Below, in pieces: positions 35,794-49,117 of a DNA stretch of 64,000 nt (the first letter of the stretch is position 1; each line of letters begins with the position of its first letter). The stretch is from Roseateles_B sp041913905 (GTDB lineage: Bacteria; Pseudomonadota; Gammaproteobacteria; Burkholderiales; Burkholderiaceae_C): positions 1 to 64,000 of the forward strand of contig JAYSEK010000011.1 in assembly GCA_041913905.1 (NCBI GenBank). The letters are read 5' to 3'. The translations under genes and the position numbers were made by a program. The notes below the pieces were generated by a model, which saw only the letters and a list, made by a program, of their open reading frames with translations, was not told the DNA's origin and did not search any database.

Positions 35794-37800
35794 GTGATTC
35801 CACCCGGTTTTATTCAGGATCTGCTCGCCCGCGTCGACATCGTCGACGTCGTGGGCCGCCACGTCGAGCTCAAGAAGGCAGGCATCAACCACAAGGGCCT
35901 CTGCCCCTTCCACGGAGAGAAGTCGCCCAGTTTCATCGTCAGCCCCAGCCGCCAGACCTACCACTGCTTCGGCTGCGGCGTGCACGGCAATGCCATCGGC
36001 TTCCTGATGGAGCACACCGGCGCAGGCTTCATCGAGGCCGTCGAGGATCTGGCCCAGCAGGTGGGCATGCAGGTGCCGCAGGACGAACGCAGCCCGGCGG
36101 AGATCCAGCGCGCCCAGGCCCAGAAGGCGCATCAGCTGAGCCTCACCGATGTGCTGGCCAAGGCGGCAGACCATTACCGCAAGCAGCTCAAGGGTCAGGC
36201 GCGGGCCATCGACTACCTCAAGCGCCGCGGCCTGACCGGCACCATCGCCGCGCAATTCGGGCTGGGCTATGCACCGGAAGGATGGCGGGCGCTGGCCAGT
36301 GCCTTCCCGTCCTATGACGACACGCTGCTGGTCGAGTCCGGCCTGGTGATCCTGCAGGACGATCCCGGCAAGAGCGCCGAGGAGCAGCGCCGCTACGACC
36401 GCTTCCGGGACCGCATCATGTTCCCCATCCGCAATGTGCAGGGGGAGGTGATCGGCTTCGGCGGGCGGGTGCTGGACAAGGGTGAGCCCAAGTACCTGAA
36501 CTCGCCCGAGACCCCAGTCTTCAGCAAGGGGCGCGAGCTTTACGGTCTCTACGAAGGTCGCACGGGACTGCGCCAGCGCGGCTATGCGCTGGTGGTCGAG
36601 GGCTATATGGACGTGGTGGCCCTGGCCCAGCACGGCTTCAACAACGCCGTCGCCACGCTGGGCACGGCCTGCACCGCGGACCACGTACAGAAGCTGTTCC
36701 GCTTCACCGAATCGGTGGTCTTCAGCTTTGACGGCGACGCCGCCGGTCGCCGTGCCGCAGGCCGCGCCCTGGAAGCCGCCCTGCCCCATGCCACCGACAC
36801 GCGCAGCATCAAGTTCCTCTTCCTGCCCAGCGAACACGACCCGGACTCCTACGTGCGGGAGCTGGGCGCCGAGGCCTTCGAGCGCTGCGTGGAGCGCGCC
36901 ATTCCGCTGTCGCGCCAGCTGATCGACCATTGCGGCGAAGGCCTGGACCTCGGCAGCGCCGAAGGCCGCGCCCGGCTGCTGGCCCAGGCCAAGCCCCTGT
37001 GGCAGCAACTGCCGCAGGGCCTGCTCAAGCGCCAGCTACTGGGCGAGCTGGCCCGCATTGCGCAGCTGCCGGACCAGGAGCTGATGAGCCTCTGGCAGGC
37101 CGGTGAAGGCCGCCGCCCGCAGACACGCCCGGAGCGGCAGGAACGCCACGCATCGGCGCCGGGTCCGGACGACGCGCCCTGGGACGGCCCACCGCCCGAT
37201 CTGGACGAGCTGGCCTACGTCCAGTCCGCGCAGGGCGAGGCGCCCGACGGGGGTTCAGCGCCCACCGGCAGCACGCCCAGCCGCAAACCAGGCGGTGAAA
37301 AAAAGCCCTGGCGCAACGACCGCAAGGACTGGAAGGAATGGAAGAAGCGCGAGCAGGACGAGACCTACGGCCTGCCCCGCCACCAGCCGGCCCACCCGCG
37401 CGACCACGCGCTGCGCATGCTGCTGCTGCACTGCGCCTGGTGGGAGCTGCTGAGTGACGAAGATCACCAGCTGCTGCATGAGCTGCCGGGCGAGCATGGC
37501 CAGGTGGTGGCATGGCTGGAGCGATACCTGGTCAACCATGGCCCTGGGCCATGGTCGGTGCTGCAGGCCGCGCTGGAGGAGGAAGGCCTGCTGGAGCTGG
37601 CACAGCGCGCCGCCGGCGGGCGCCTGTACGCCAGCGACGACGAACTGCAGCTGGAGGACTTCCAGCGCCTGTTGCGCAAGCTCTGGATCAGCCGCCTGGA
37701 GGAGGAATCCCGCCAGCTGAGCGAGGGGCCGGTCACGCCAGCCGTGCTGGAGCAGTTGCGCGGGCTGCGATTGCGCATCCAGGAGTTGAAGGCGGGCTGA
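35794..37800 (+). CDS. dnaG: DNA primase
   Basis: Synthesises RNA primers at the replication fork. The 668-residue protein has an N-terminal CHC2 zinc finger (Cys37, His40, Cys58, Cys61 in CPFHGEK and HCFGCG), the catalytic core with INHKGLCPFH, FRDRIMFPIRNVQGEVIGFG and LNSPETPVFSKG, a Toprim domain (VVEGYMDVVALAQHG; FSFDGDAAGRRAA), a Pro/charged linker (about 430-520) and a C-terminal helicase-binding domain. It starts with GTG nine bases after the GGDEF-EAL gene, so the two are probably co-transcribed. Confidence 0.97.
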   Translation: MIPPGFIQDLLARVDIVDVVGRHVELKKAGINHKGLCPFHGEKSPSFIVSPSRQTYHCFGCGVHGNAIGFLMEHTGAGFIEAVEDLAQQVGMQVPQDERSPAEIQRAQAQKAHQLSLTDVLAKAADHYRKQLKGQARAIDYLKRRGLTGTIAAQFGLGYAPEGWRALASAFPSYDDTLLVESGLVILQDDPGKSAEEQRRYDRFRDRIMFPIRNVQGEVIGFGGRVLDKGEPKYLNSPETPVFSKGRELYGLYEGRTGLRQRGYALVVEGYMDVVALAQHGFNNAVATLGTACTADHVQKLFRFTESVVFSFDGDAAGRRAAGRALEAALPHATDTRSIKFLFLPSEHDPDSYVRELGAEAFERCVERAIPLSRQLIDHCGEGLDLGSAEGRARLLAQAKPLWQQLPQGLLKRQLLGELARIAQLPDQELMSLWQAGEGRRPQTRPERQERHASAPGPDDAPWDGPPPDLDELAYVQSAQGEAPDGGSAPTGSTPSRKPGGEKKPWRNDRKDWKEWKKREQDETYGLPRHQPAHPRDHALRMLLLHCAWWELLSDEDHQLLHELPGEHGQVVAWLERYLVNHGPGPWSVLQAALEEEGLLELAQRAAGGRLYASDDELQLEDFQRLLRKLWISRLEEESRQLSEGPVTPAVLEQLRGLRLRIQELKAG

Positions 37801-38264
37801 ATGTGCCCAGGAACGCACAGGACGCTTGCCAGCCCAAGCCATTGCTCACCCTGGAAGTGACACGTGATTGGGCCGAATTCAGCTCAAGCGTTGCTCAAAT
37901 GTGCGAATTCTTTGAATTCCGTCCGCTCCTGGTGGATAATTAAGGGTTTTCGCGCGTCAAGAGTGACGGCAGCGCCTCCCGGACCCGGCCACCCACTGAC
38001 CCTGGGCACCAAGATAAGGTATCAAGGCCACCTTTATCCGCTTGAGGGCTGCACTCTTCAACGTACACGCTAGCCTTGTACGCGCAAAGCCTTGGCGCTC
38101 GCCTTGAAGGGCCGGTGCATGACGTCATATCGTTGGGTATGGCGGGCATGGACCGCCATCCAGGTAGAACCAAGGCCCTTGTTTGTGCCGCCTGGGCGGC
38201 GCCTGAAACCGGGCGCGCGCAGGTGGCCGCTTGCATTGCGCACCCACTCCACTCGAGGAACTGC
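37801..38264 (+). other. dnaG-rpoD intergenic region with the rpoD leader
   Basis: 464 bases without a convincing gene. The rpoD promoter lies at 37912-37940, which leaves a leader of roughly 315 bases. The leader contains the palindrome tgacgtca (38120-38127) and some weak hairpins; I recognise no known riboswitch in it. Confidence 0.5.
37912..37940 (+). promoter_or_regulatory. Sigma-70 promoter of rpoD
   Basis: TTGAAT (37912-37917), a 17-bp spacer and GATAAT (37935-37940). This is the best housekeeping-type promoter match in the window. Confidence 0.75.
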
Positions 38265-40496
<2,232 letters not shown>

Positions 40497-40514
40497 AGGT
40501 TGGCCAAGCACGTG

Positions 40515-40592
40515 TCCTGAGGCGCTTCAGCGCCTCAGGATGCCGCCCCCAAGAAGCCGATGCCTCACCCGCATCGGCTTTCCTTTTTGCAA
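40515..40592 (+). terminator. Tandem hairpins ending the rpoD transcript
   Basis: A perfect 11-bp stem (tcctgaggcgc-ttca-gcgcctcagga, 40515-40540) without a T-run is followed by a true terminator, agccgatgc...gcatcggct with a downstream TTTCCTTTTT (40555-40589). Confidence 0.75.
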
Positions 40593-40728
40593 CAAGCCGT
40601 CACCATTCGCGCAAAAAAACGCAGGAGACATGGCGAATGGGCGGTCAAATCTGGCGTTATCGCCAACTGATCGTCGAAGCGAGCCCGCTACACTGCGACT
40701 TCTGTCACGCTGTACCGACAAGCCCTAC

Positions 40729-41700
40729 ATGACCCAGATCAGCGAACGCATCGTCCTGTTTGCCGACTTGCGCGGCAGCACGGGCTTGTTCGAGACCCTG
40801 GGCAACGCGGAAGCCACCTCGGTCGTCACCCATGCCGTCAATCTGGTCGGTCGGGCGGTAGGGGACTGCAATGGCAAGCTGATCAAGACCCTGGGCGACG
40901 GCCTGATGGCCGTATTCAGCGACGCTGGAGACGGCATCAAGGCCGCCATGCAGATGCACGAAGCCCTGCAGCGCATCGTCTCCCGCGGGCAGCAGCACGG
41001 CGCGTCGCCCGGCCTGCGGGGCCTGAAGCTGCAGGTGGCCCTGGCCCGCGGCGAAGTGGTGGAGATGAACGGCGACTGCTTCGGCGACGCCGTCAACGTG
41101 GCCGCCCGGCTCCTGGACCATGCCGGTGACGACGAAACCCTGATCACCAAGGAGGTGCTGCAGGGCCTGATCGTCACCCAGCGCCTGCGCTTTCGCAGCC
41201 TGGATCTGATCGCGGTACGCGGCCGGGCCGAGCCGGTCCATGTCTATGTGCTGGACAACTACGCCCAAAGCAGCGAACCGGCCGCAGCCACCCAGTTCGG
41301 CGACCCCATGCCCACGGTGGACCCCGACGGCATCCGCCTGGTCTGGCTGGACCTGGACCGCATCTTCGACATCAGCAGCATGCCGGTGATCCTGGGGCGC
41401 AGCACGCAGGCCACCTACTGCATCACCGATGTCCGGGTCTCGCGCTCTCACGCCCGCATCGACTGGCACGGCGGCAGCTTTTCGCTGACTGACCTCAGCT
41501 ACAACGGCACCTTCGTCCGCTTCGGCCGCGACAGCGAGATCGTCTCCCTGCGCCGCGGCTCCTGCACCCTGCACGGCAGCGGCGTGATCGGCCTGGGCGG
41601 CCCACCGTCCGACCTTTCGGCACCAACGGTGCGCTTCGAGGTGCTGCACTTTGCCGACACCGAGCCCCGCGCCTTCGGGCATCCCCAGCGACGCAATTGA
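40729..41700 (+). CDS. Class III adenylate/guanylate cyclase fused to an FHA domain
   Basis: A 323-residue cytosolic protein. The cyclase homology domain (about 1-180) has both metal Asps (Asp13 in FADLRGST, Asp57 in TLGDGLMAVF), Lys53 just before the second, and FGDAVNVAARLL carrying the transition-state Asn and Arg. It therefore looks active; the Lys suggests ATP rather than GTP. The FHA domain (about 220-310) keeps GRS, SRSHARI and SYNGTFV, so it can bind phosphothreonine peptides. That would make cyclic-nucleotide output sensitive to a Ser/Thr kinase. A TACACT -10-like box lies at 40689-40694. Confidence 0.87.
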   Translation: MTQISERIVLFADLRGSTGLFETLGNAEATSVVTHAVNLVGRAVGDCNGKLIKTLGDGLMAVFSDAGDGIKAAMQMHEALQRIVSRGQQHGASPGLRGLKLQVALARGEVVEMNGDCFGDAVNVAARLLDHAGDDETLITKEVLQGLIVTQRLRFRSLDLIAVRGRAEPVHVYVLDNYAQSSEPAAATQFGDPMPTVDPDGIRLVWLDLDRIFDISSMPVILGRSTQATYCITDVRVSRSHARIDWHGGSFSLTDLSYNGTFVRFGRDSEIVSLRRGSCTLHGSGVIGLGGPPSDLSAPTVRFEVLHFADTEPRAFGHPQRRN

Positions 41701-41713
41701 ATCCGGCCTGCGG

Positions 41714-41719
41714 GACAAT
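41714..41719 (+). promoter_or_regulatory. -10-like box of hemH, giving a nearly leaderless mRNA
   Basis: GACAAT ends eight bases before the ATG at 41728. Confidence 0.4.
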
Positions 41720-41727
41720 CGGCCGCC

Positions 41728-42819
41728 ATGAGCTTCAAGACTGAACCGGGCTTCCGGCACGGCAGCCCCATCCGCACCGGCCTGCTGCTGTGCAATCTGG
41801 GAACCCCCGACGCCCCCACTCCCCCTGCCCTGCGGCGCTACCTGGCGGAGTTCCTCAGCGACCCGCGGGTGGTCGAGATCCCCCGCCTGCTCTGGTGGGT
41901 GATCCTGCACGGCATCATCCTGCGCGTGCGCCCGGCCAAGTCCGCGGCCAAGTACGCCACCGTCTGGATGAAGCAAGGCTCGCCGCTGAAGGTCTGGACC
42001 GAGCGCCAGGCCAAGCTGCTGCAGGGCCTGCTGGGCGAGCGCGGCCACCTGCTGCAGGTGCGCCATGCCATGCGCTACGGCCAACCCTCCATCGCCAGCC
42101 AGCTGGACGCGCTGAAGGCTGAAGGCGTGCAACGCATCCTGGTCCTGCCGGCCTACCCGCAGTATTCGGGCGCCACCACGGGCAGCGTCATTGACGCCGT
42201 GGCCCGCTGGGCCCTGCAGACCCGCCATGTCCCGGAGCTGCGCTTCATCAACCGCTACCACGACGACCCGGGCCACATCCGCGCCCTGGCCGACAGCGTG
42301 CGCCGCCACTGGGCCACCCATGGCCAGGCCGAGAAGCTGGTGATGAGCTTTCACGGCATGCCCGAGCGCACCCTGCAGCTGGGCGACCCCTACCACTGCG
42401 AATGCCACAAGACCGGCCGCCTGCTCGCCGAGGCCCTGGGCCTGCGCCCGGACCAGTACCTGGTCAGCTTCCAGAGCCGTTTCGGCAAGGCGAAGTGGCT
42501 GGAGCCCTACACCGAGCCCACGCTGCGCCAGCTGGCGGCCGGCGGGCTGAAGTCGGTCGATCTGATCTGCCCGGGCTTCAGCGCCGACTGCCTCGAAACG
42601 CTCGAGGAAATCGCCCAGGAGGCCAAGGCGGCCTTCGAGGCCTCCGGCGGCCAGCGCTTCAGCTACATCCCCTGTCTCAACGACGACCCGCAGGGCCTGC
42701 GGGCTCTGGCCGACCTGGCCGAGCGACATCTGCAGGGCTGGCCCACGCGTGAAGCCGCCGATCCGGCCGCCCTGCAGGCCCAGGCCCGGCGCGCCCGTGA
42801 CATGGGAGCCACCGCATGA
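41728..42819 (+). CDS. hemH: Ferrochelatase
   Basis: Inserts Fe2+ into protoporphyrin IX in the last step of protoheme synthesis. The 363-residue protein has LLLCNLGTPDAP, LPAYPQYSGATTGSVIDAV, the catalytic His in VMSFHGMPERTL, FQSRFGKAKWLEPYTEPTL and CPGFSADCLETLEEI. It overlaps hslR by the four bases ATGA, so the two are translationally coupled. Confidence 0.97.
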   Translation: MSFKTEPGFRHGSPIRTGLLLCNLGTPDAPTPPALRRYLAEFLSDPRVVEIPRLLWWVILHGIILRVRPAKSAAKYATVWMKQGSPLKVWTERQAKLLQGLLGERGHLLQVRHAMRYGQPSIASQLDALKAEGVQRILVLPAYPQYSGATTGSVIDAVARWALQTRHVPELRFINRYHDDPGHIRALADSVRRHWATHGQAEKLVMSFHGMPERTLQLGDPYHCECHKTGRLLAEALGLRPDQYLVSFQSRFGKAKWLEPYTEPTLRQLAAGGLKSVDLICPGFSADCLETLEEIAQEAKAAFEASGGQRFSYIPCLNDDPQGLRALADLAERHLQGWPTREAADPAALQAQARRARDMGATA

Positions 42820-43241
42820 AGGCCCTGCCGCTGGCGGAGGACGTCCGTCTGGACAAATGGCTGTGGGCCGCCCGCTTCTACAAGACACGCGCCCTGGCCG
42901 TCGACGAGATCAGCAAGGGCCGGGTCAGCGTCAACGGCCAGCCGGCCAAACCCTCGCGCGAACTCAAGCCGGGCGACGTGCTGCGCCTGCGCCAGGGCGT
43001 GGTCGAGCGCGAGGTGGTCGTGCGGGCCCTGTCGCATGTGCGCGGCCCGGCTCCCCAGGCCCAGACCTTGTACGAGGAAACCGCCGAAAGCCTGCTCAAG
43101 CGCGAGCAGGCCGCCGAAAGCCGCCGCCTGGCGCCGGAACCCGCCGCCAGCATCAGCCAAGGGCGGCCCACCAAGCAGGACCGCCGCCGCCTGGCGGACT
43201 GGAACCGCTGGAGCGCTGAGGCCGGGCCCGAGCCCGACTGA
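42816..43241 (+). CDS. hslR: S4-domain RNA-binding heat-shock protein Hsp15
   Basis: A 141-residue protein that in E. coli binds 50S subunits with a trapped peptidyl-tRNA and helps recycle them. The S4 domain spans about residues 8-70 (VRLDKWLWAARFYKTRALAV, DEISKGRVSVNGQPAKPSRE, LKPGDVLRLRQG), followed by a basic C-terminal tail rich in Arg/Lys. It overlaps hemH and lies upstream of the grpE-dnaK-dnaJ group, which fits a heat-shock role. Confidence 0.92.
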   Translation: MKALPLAEDVRLDKWLWAARFYKTRALAVDEISKGRVSVNGQPAKPSRELKPGDVLRLRQGVVEREVVVRALSHVRGPAPQAQTLYEETAESLLKREQAAESRRLAPEPAASISQGRPTKQDRRRLADWNRWSAEAGPEPD

Positions 43242-43290
43242 GCCCTGCCAGACTCGGGTTTCCCCGGGGCAACATGGCAGAATTCGCCCT

Positions 43291-43318
43291 CTTGAAGCCT
43301 GGGGCATCGCCCCCAGTT
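43291..43318 (+). promoter_or_regulatory. Sigma-32 heat-shock promoter of grpE-dnaK
   Basis: CTTGAA (43291-43296), a 14-bp spacer and CCCCAGTT (43311-43318), close to the sigma-32 consensus CTTGAAA-N11-15-CCCCATNT. It lies 66 bases upstream of grpE. Confidence 0.75.
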
Positions 43319-43383
43319 AGCACGCGTCGCCCCGTTTCATGGCTGGCCCGTGAAACGCCGGGGCCCATCTACGCCCACTATCC

Positions 43384-43902
43384 ATGAGCACCGAGAACCC
43401 AACCCCCGAAGCCGCCGCTGAAGCCGCAACGCCCGCCACCGAGCCGAGCCCCGAGCAGAAGCTGGCCGATCTGGAGGCCCGCCTGGCCGAGATGTCCGAT
43501 GCCTATCTGCGCGCCAAGGCCGAGGTCGAGAACGTCCGCCGCCGCTCGGAAGAAGAGATGTCCAAGGCACGCAAGTTCGCGGTGGAGGGCTTTGCCGAAG
43601 CCATGCTGCCGGTGATGGACAGCATGGAAGCCGCCATCGCCCGCCCGGACGCCAGCGTCGAGCAGGTGCTGGAAGGCGTGCATGCCACCCGCCGCCAACT
43701 TGCCGCCGCGCTGGAGCGCAACAAGGTGCTGGAGATCAATCCGGCCACTGGCGCCAAGTTCGACCCGCATCAGCACCAGGCCATCTCCATGGTGCCGGCA
43801 GACCAGGAAGCCAACACCGTGGTCGCCGTCCTCCAGAAGGGCTATTCCATCGCCGAACGCGTGCTGCGTCCGGCCCTGGTGACGGTCGCCGCCCCCAAGT
43901 AA
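43384..43902 (+). CDS. grpE: Nucleotide exchange factor GrpE
   Basis: Co-chaperone that releases ADP from DnaK. The 172-residue protein has an N-terminal disordered Glu/Ala-rich part, a long dimerisation helix (about 22-80, with DAYLRAKAEVENVRRRSEEE) and the C-terminal beta wing (FDPHQHQAISMVP, VVAVLQKGYSIAERVLRPAL). It is the first gene of the heat-shock group and carries the sigma-32 promoter. Confidence 0.97.
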   Translation: MSTENPTPEAAAEAATPATEPSPEQKLADLEARLAEMSDAYLRAKAEVENVRRRSEEEMSKARKFAVEGFAEAMLPVMDSMEAAIARPDASVEQVLEGVHATRRQLAAALERNKVLEINPATGAKFDPHQHQAISMVPADQEANTVVAVLQKGYSIAERVLRPALVTVAAPK

Positions 43903-43982
43903 TTCATGGGACGCGCCTCTTGAAAGGCCGTCACCCAACCACATTTCGTCCTTAACGAAACCAGATTCAGGAGCAGAACATC

Positions 43983-45935
<1,953 letters not shown>

Positions 45936-45947
45936 TCGACGGCCCGG

Positions 45948-45973
45948 CCCCGCAAGCGTGACTGCCTGCGGGG
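45948..45973 (+). other. Hairpin between dnaK and dnaJ
   Basis: ccccgca...tgcgggg with a 12-base loop and no T-run. It may modulate dnaJ relative to dnaK levels by stabilising the dnaK 3' end; this is inference. Confidence 0.35.
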
Positions 45974-46056
45974 TGTGCTGACCCGCCGCGCCCCAGCCTG
46001 GGATCACCCCTCGGCCCCCGGCGCGGCGCAATTGTTTGAGAAGCCAGGATCCGCCC

Positions 46057-47199
46057 ATGGCAAAGCGTGACTATTACGAAGTCCTCGGCGTCGCCAAGAA
46101 CGCCAGCGAAGAGGACATCAAGAAGGCCTACCGCAAGCTGGCCATGAAGTACCACCCGGACCGCAACCAGGGGGACGGCGCGGCTGCGGCCGAAGAGAAG
46201 TTCAAGGAGGCCAAGGAAGCCTACGAGATGCTGACCGACGCCCAGAAGCGCGCGGCCTACGACCAGTACGGCCATGCGGGCGTGGACCCCAATGCCGGCG
46301 GCTTCCGCGGCGGCCCGGGTGCGGAAGGCTTTGGCGGCTTTGCCGAAGCCTTCGGCGACATCTTCGGCGACATCTTCGGCGGTGGTGGCGGTCGTCGCGG
46401 CGGCGGCCAGCAGGTCTACCGCGGCAGCGACCTGTCCTATGCGATGGAGATCACGCTGGAAGAGGCGGCCCGCGGCAAGGAAACGCAGATCCGCATCCCG
46501 TCCTGGGAATCCTGCGAGACCTGCCATGGCAGCGGCGCCAAGCCCGGCACCTCGGCCAAGACCTGCGGCTCCTGCGGCGGCGCCGGCACGGTGCACATGC
46601 GCCAGGGCTTCTTCAGCGTGCAGCAGACCTGCCCGCACTGCCACGGCAGCGGCAAGATCATTCCCGACCCCTGCACCACCTGCAGCGGCCAGGGCAGGAT
46701 CAAGAAGACCAAGACGCTGGAGGTGAAGATCCCGGCCGGCATCAACGAAGGCATGCGCATCCGCTCGGCCGGCAATGGCGAGCCCGGCATCAACGGCGGC
46801 CCCAGTGGCGACCTCTACATCGAGATCCGCATCAAGCAGCACGAGATCTTCGAGCGCGACGGCGACGACCTGCACTGCACCATGCCCGTGGGCATGACCA
46901 CGGCAGCGCTGGGCGGCACCATCGAAGTCCCGACGCTCGGCGGCAAGGCCGAGATCGAACTGCCCGAGGGCACCCAGCACGGCAAGACCTTCCGCCTGCG
47001 CGGCAAGGGCATCAAGGGCGTGCGCTCCAGCTATCCCGGCGATCTTTATTGCCACATCAGCGTGGAGACGCCGGTCAAGCTCACCGAGTACCAGCGCAAG
47101 CTGCTCAAGGATCTGGACAAGAGCTTCCGTGAAGGCGGCGAGCGCCACTCGCCCAATGCCAAGAGCTGGACGGACCGGGTCAAGGATCTGTTCAAGTAA
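46057..47199 (+). CDS. dnaJ: Chaperone DnaJ (Hsp40)
   Basis: Delivers substrates to DnaK and stimulates its ATPase. The 380-residue type I J-protein has a J-domain with HPD in KYHPDRN (about 33-35), a Gly/Phe-rich region (about 75-115), four zinc motifs (CETCHGSG, CGSCGGAG, CPHCHGSG, CTTCSGQG) and C-terminal substrate domains. The ATG at 46057 begins the canonical MAKRDYYEVLGV; an ATG seven codons earlier lacks family sequence. Confidence 0.98.
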   Translation: MAKRDYYEVLGVAKNASEEDIKKAYRKLAMKYHPDRNQGDGAAAAEEKFKEAKEAYEMLTDAQKRAAYDQYGHAGVDPNAGGFRGGPGAEGFGGFAEAFGDIFGDIFGGGGGRRGGGQQVYRGSDLSYAMEITLEEAARGKETQIRIPSWESCETCHGSGAKPGTSAKTCGSCGGAGTVHMRQGFFSVQQTCPHCHGSGKIIPDPCTTCSGQGRIKKTKTLEVKIPAGINEGMRIRSAGNGEPGINGGPSGDLYIEIRIKQHEIFERDGDDLHCTMPVGMTTAALGGTIEVPTLGGKAEIELPEGTQHGKTFRLRGKGIKGVRSSYPGDLYCHISVETPVKLTEYQRKLLKDLDKSFREGGERHSPNAKSWTDRVKDLFK

Positions 47200-47237
47200 G
47201 GCCGCCCGGCCTCGTGCATGAGCTCGCCCCGGCGAAG

Positions 47238-47270
47238 TGATGAGCCCCGTGCGGGCTCATTTCTTTTTGC
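47238..47270 (+). terminator. Terminator after dnaJ
   Basis: atgagccc-cgtgc-gggctcat followed by TTCTTTTT. Confidence 0.8.
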
Positions 47271-47392
47271 AGACCGGTAATTTGGCCGCTGTGCTGTGGG
47301 ATATTGGGCATCAAGCCTCTTCCAAATTGGCCGAAGATCGCCATGAGAGTTCAGGATTGAATCGCCTCATGGCGGGACGCCGCCACTGACCC

Positions 47393-49018
47393 ATGCAGAT
47401 GCTCGACAAGGACATCCAGGACGCCTGCGCCCTGGTCATCGACAGCAACGCCACGGCGCGCAGCCTGATGGCGGCGCAGCTGCGTGAGCTGGGCGTGGGC
47501 ACGGTCCGCCAGGCGACGCGCGTCAAGGACGCCCGCATCATCCTGGAGCACAAGGCTTATGACATCGTCCTGTGCGACTACCACTTCGATGGCTCCGACA
47601 TGTCTGGCCAGGATCTGCTGGACGAGCTGCGCCGCGAAAACCTGCTGCCCTACTCCACCGTCTTCGTGATGGTGACGGGCGAAGCCACCTACGCCAAGGT
47701 GGCCGAGGCCGCCGAAGCCGCCCTCGACGCCTACCTGATCAAGCCCTACACCAGCGCCTCGCTGGCCGACCGGCTGAGCAATGCGCGCTACCGCAAGCGC
47801 ATCCTCAAGGATATTTTCGAGGCCATCGAACAGCAGAATTTCGAGCTGGCCGCCCAGCTCTGCCTGAAGCGCTTCGAGGAACGCGCCCAGTTCTGGCTCT
47901 ATGCAGCGCGCATCGGCGCCGAGCTGCTGTTGCGCCTCAACCGGCTGGAAGACGCCCGCAAGCTCTACGACGCCATCATCGAGGCCAAGACCGTTCCTTG
48001 GGCACGCCTGGGGGTGGCCCGCACCGAGCTGGCCTCGGGCAACCTCGTGGCGGCCAAGCGCACGCTGGAAGCGCTGATCGGTGACATGCCCGATCACGCC
48101 GATTCCTACGACGTGATGGGCCGCGTGCAGATGGAGCAAGGCGAGATCTCCGACGCCCTGCGTACCTACCGCACCGCATCAAACCTGACCCCGGGCTGCC
48201 TGCTGCGCCAGCAGCGCGCCGGCACCCTGGCCTTCTACGCCGGCGAGCGGGACGAAGCACTGAAGCTGCTGGAGCGCGCCATGATCAACGGCCTGCGCTC
48301 CAAGCTCTTCGACATGTTCACCCTGGTGCTGATCGCGCTGATGCGATTCGACCAGCGCGATGGCAAGAACCTCAAGCTGGTGCACGAGGCCATGCTGCGC
48401 GAGATCGAGCGCGCGCCGCAGGCCAAGCGCCTGCAGCGTTTCGGCACCCTGATCCAAGGCCTGCGCCTGCTGCAGGAGCGCCGCGTGGCCGACGCCCTGC
48501 AGCTGGCTCGCGGCATGAGCCAGGAGCTGGAGTCGGAGGCCTTCGACCTGGAGGCTGCGACCCTGCTGCTGGCCCTGTGGATCCGCTTCTCCGGGCAGGA
48601 AATCCAGCTGGAGGAGATCAAGGAGCTGATCACGCGCATCGGCCTGCGCTACTGCACCTCCAAGGCCAGTACCGAGGTGCTGATCTCCATGTGCGAGAAG
48701 AACGAGATGGCCATGACCGAGTTGCGCGACTGCCATGCCCGCATCTTCGGCATCGCCGAGACCGCCATGCGCCACACCATGCGAGGCAGCGCACGCACGG
48801 GCGTCGAGCTGCTGATCCAGCAAGGCGAGGAAACGCGCAATGCGAAGCTGATCGACATGGCGCAGGCCGTGCTCAAGCGGCATGAAGAGAAGATTGAAGA
48901 TGCCGAGGCGCTCAATGCGCAGATCGAAGCGCTGCAAAAGCGCTTCGTCCTGCCGCTGGGCGTGACGATCTCGCGGCGCAATGTGCGCCAGGCCGGTGGT
49001 CTGGCCCTGCGCACCTGA
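47393..49018 (+). CDS. Response regulator with REC and TPR-like helical domains
   Basis: A 541-residue protein. The N-terminal REC domain (about 8-130) has the phospho-acceptor Asp in IVLCDYHFDGSDMSGQDLLD, Thr in VTGEATYAKV and Lys in LIKPYTSASLADRL. The rest (about 140-520) is all-helical and reads like divergent TPR repeats (LEDARKLYDAIIEAKTVPWA; GEISDALRTYRTASNLTPGC; YAGERDEALKLLERAM). There is no DNA-binding or enzymatic output domain, so it probably acts by protein interaction. No kinase gene is adjacent. An in-frame stop lies just upstream of the ATG, fixing the start at 47393 or two codons later. Confidence 0.85.
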   Translation: MQMLDKDIQDACALVIDSNATARSLMAAQLRELGVGTVRQATRVKDARIILEHKAYDIVLCDYHFDGSDMSGQDLLDELRRENLLPYSTVFVMVTGEATYAKVAEAAEAALDAYLIKPYTSASLADRLSNARYRKRILKDIFEAIEQQNFELAAQLCLKRFEERAQFWLYAARIGAELLLRLNRLEDARKLYDAIIEAKTVPWARLGVARTELASGNLVAAKRTLEALIGDMPDHADSYDVMGRVQMEQGEISDALRTYRTASNLTPGCLLRQQRAGTLAFYAGERDEALKLLERAMINGLRSKLFDMFTLVLIALMRFDQRDGKNLKLVHEAMLREIERAPQAKRLQRFGTLIQGLRLLQERRVADALQLARGMSQELESEAFDLEAATLLLALWIRFSGQEIQLEEIKELITRIGLRYCTSKASTEVLISMCEKNEMAMTELRDCHARIFGIAETAMRHTMRGSARTGVELLIQQGEETRNAKLIDMAQAVLKRHEEKIEDAEALNAQIEALQKRFVLPLGVTISRRNVRQAGGLALRT

Positions 49019-49117
49019 GGCCAGGGCCCGGGGCTGCGCGTCCCGTCTGAGCACGCTCCGAACGCGTCACGGGTCTGCGCCACAATGCCGGGCGTCCCTC
49101 GCCCGCATACCGTCTGC

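Noticed and set aside
33955..37008. A 1017-codon antisense frame across the GGDEF-EAL and dnaG genes
   Set aside because: It spans two clear plus-strand genes and shows only biased Gln/Leu/Ala/Val composition with no family motif.
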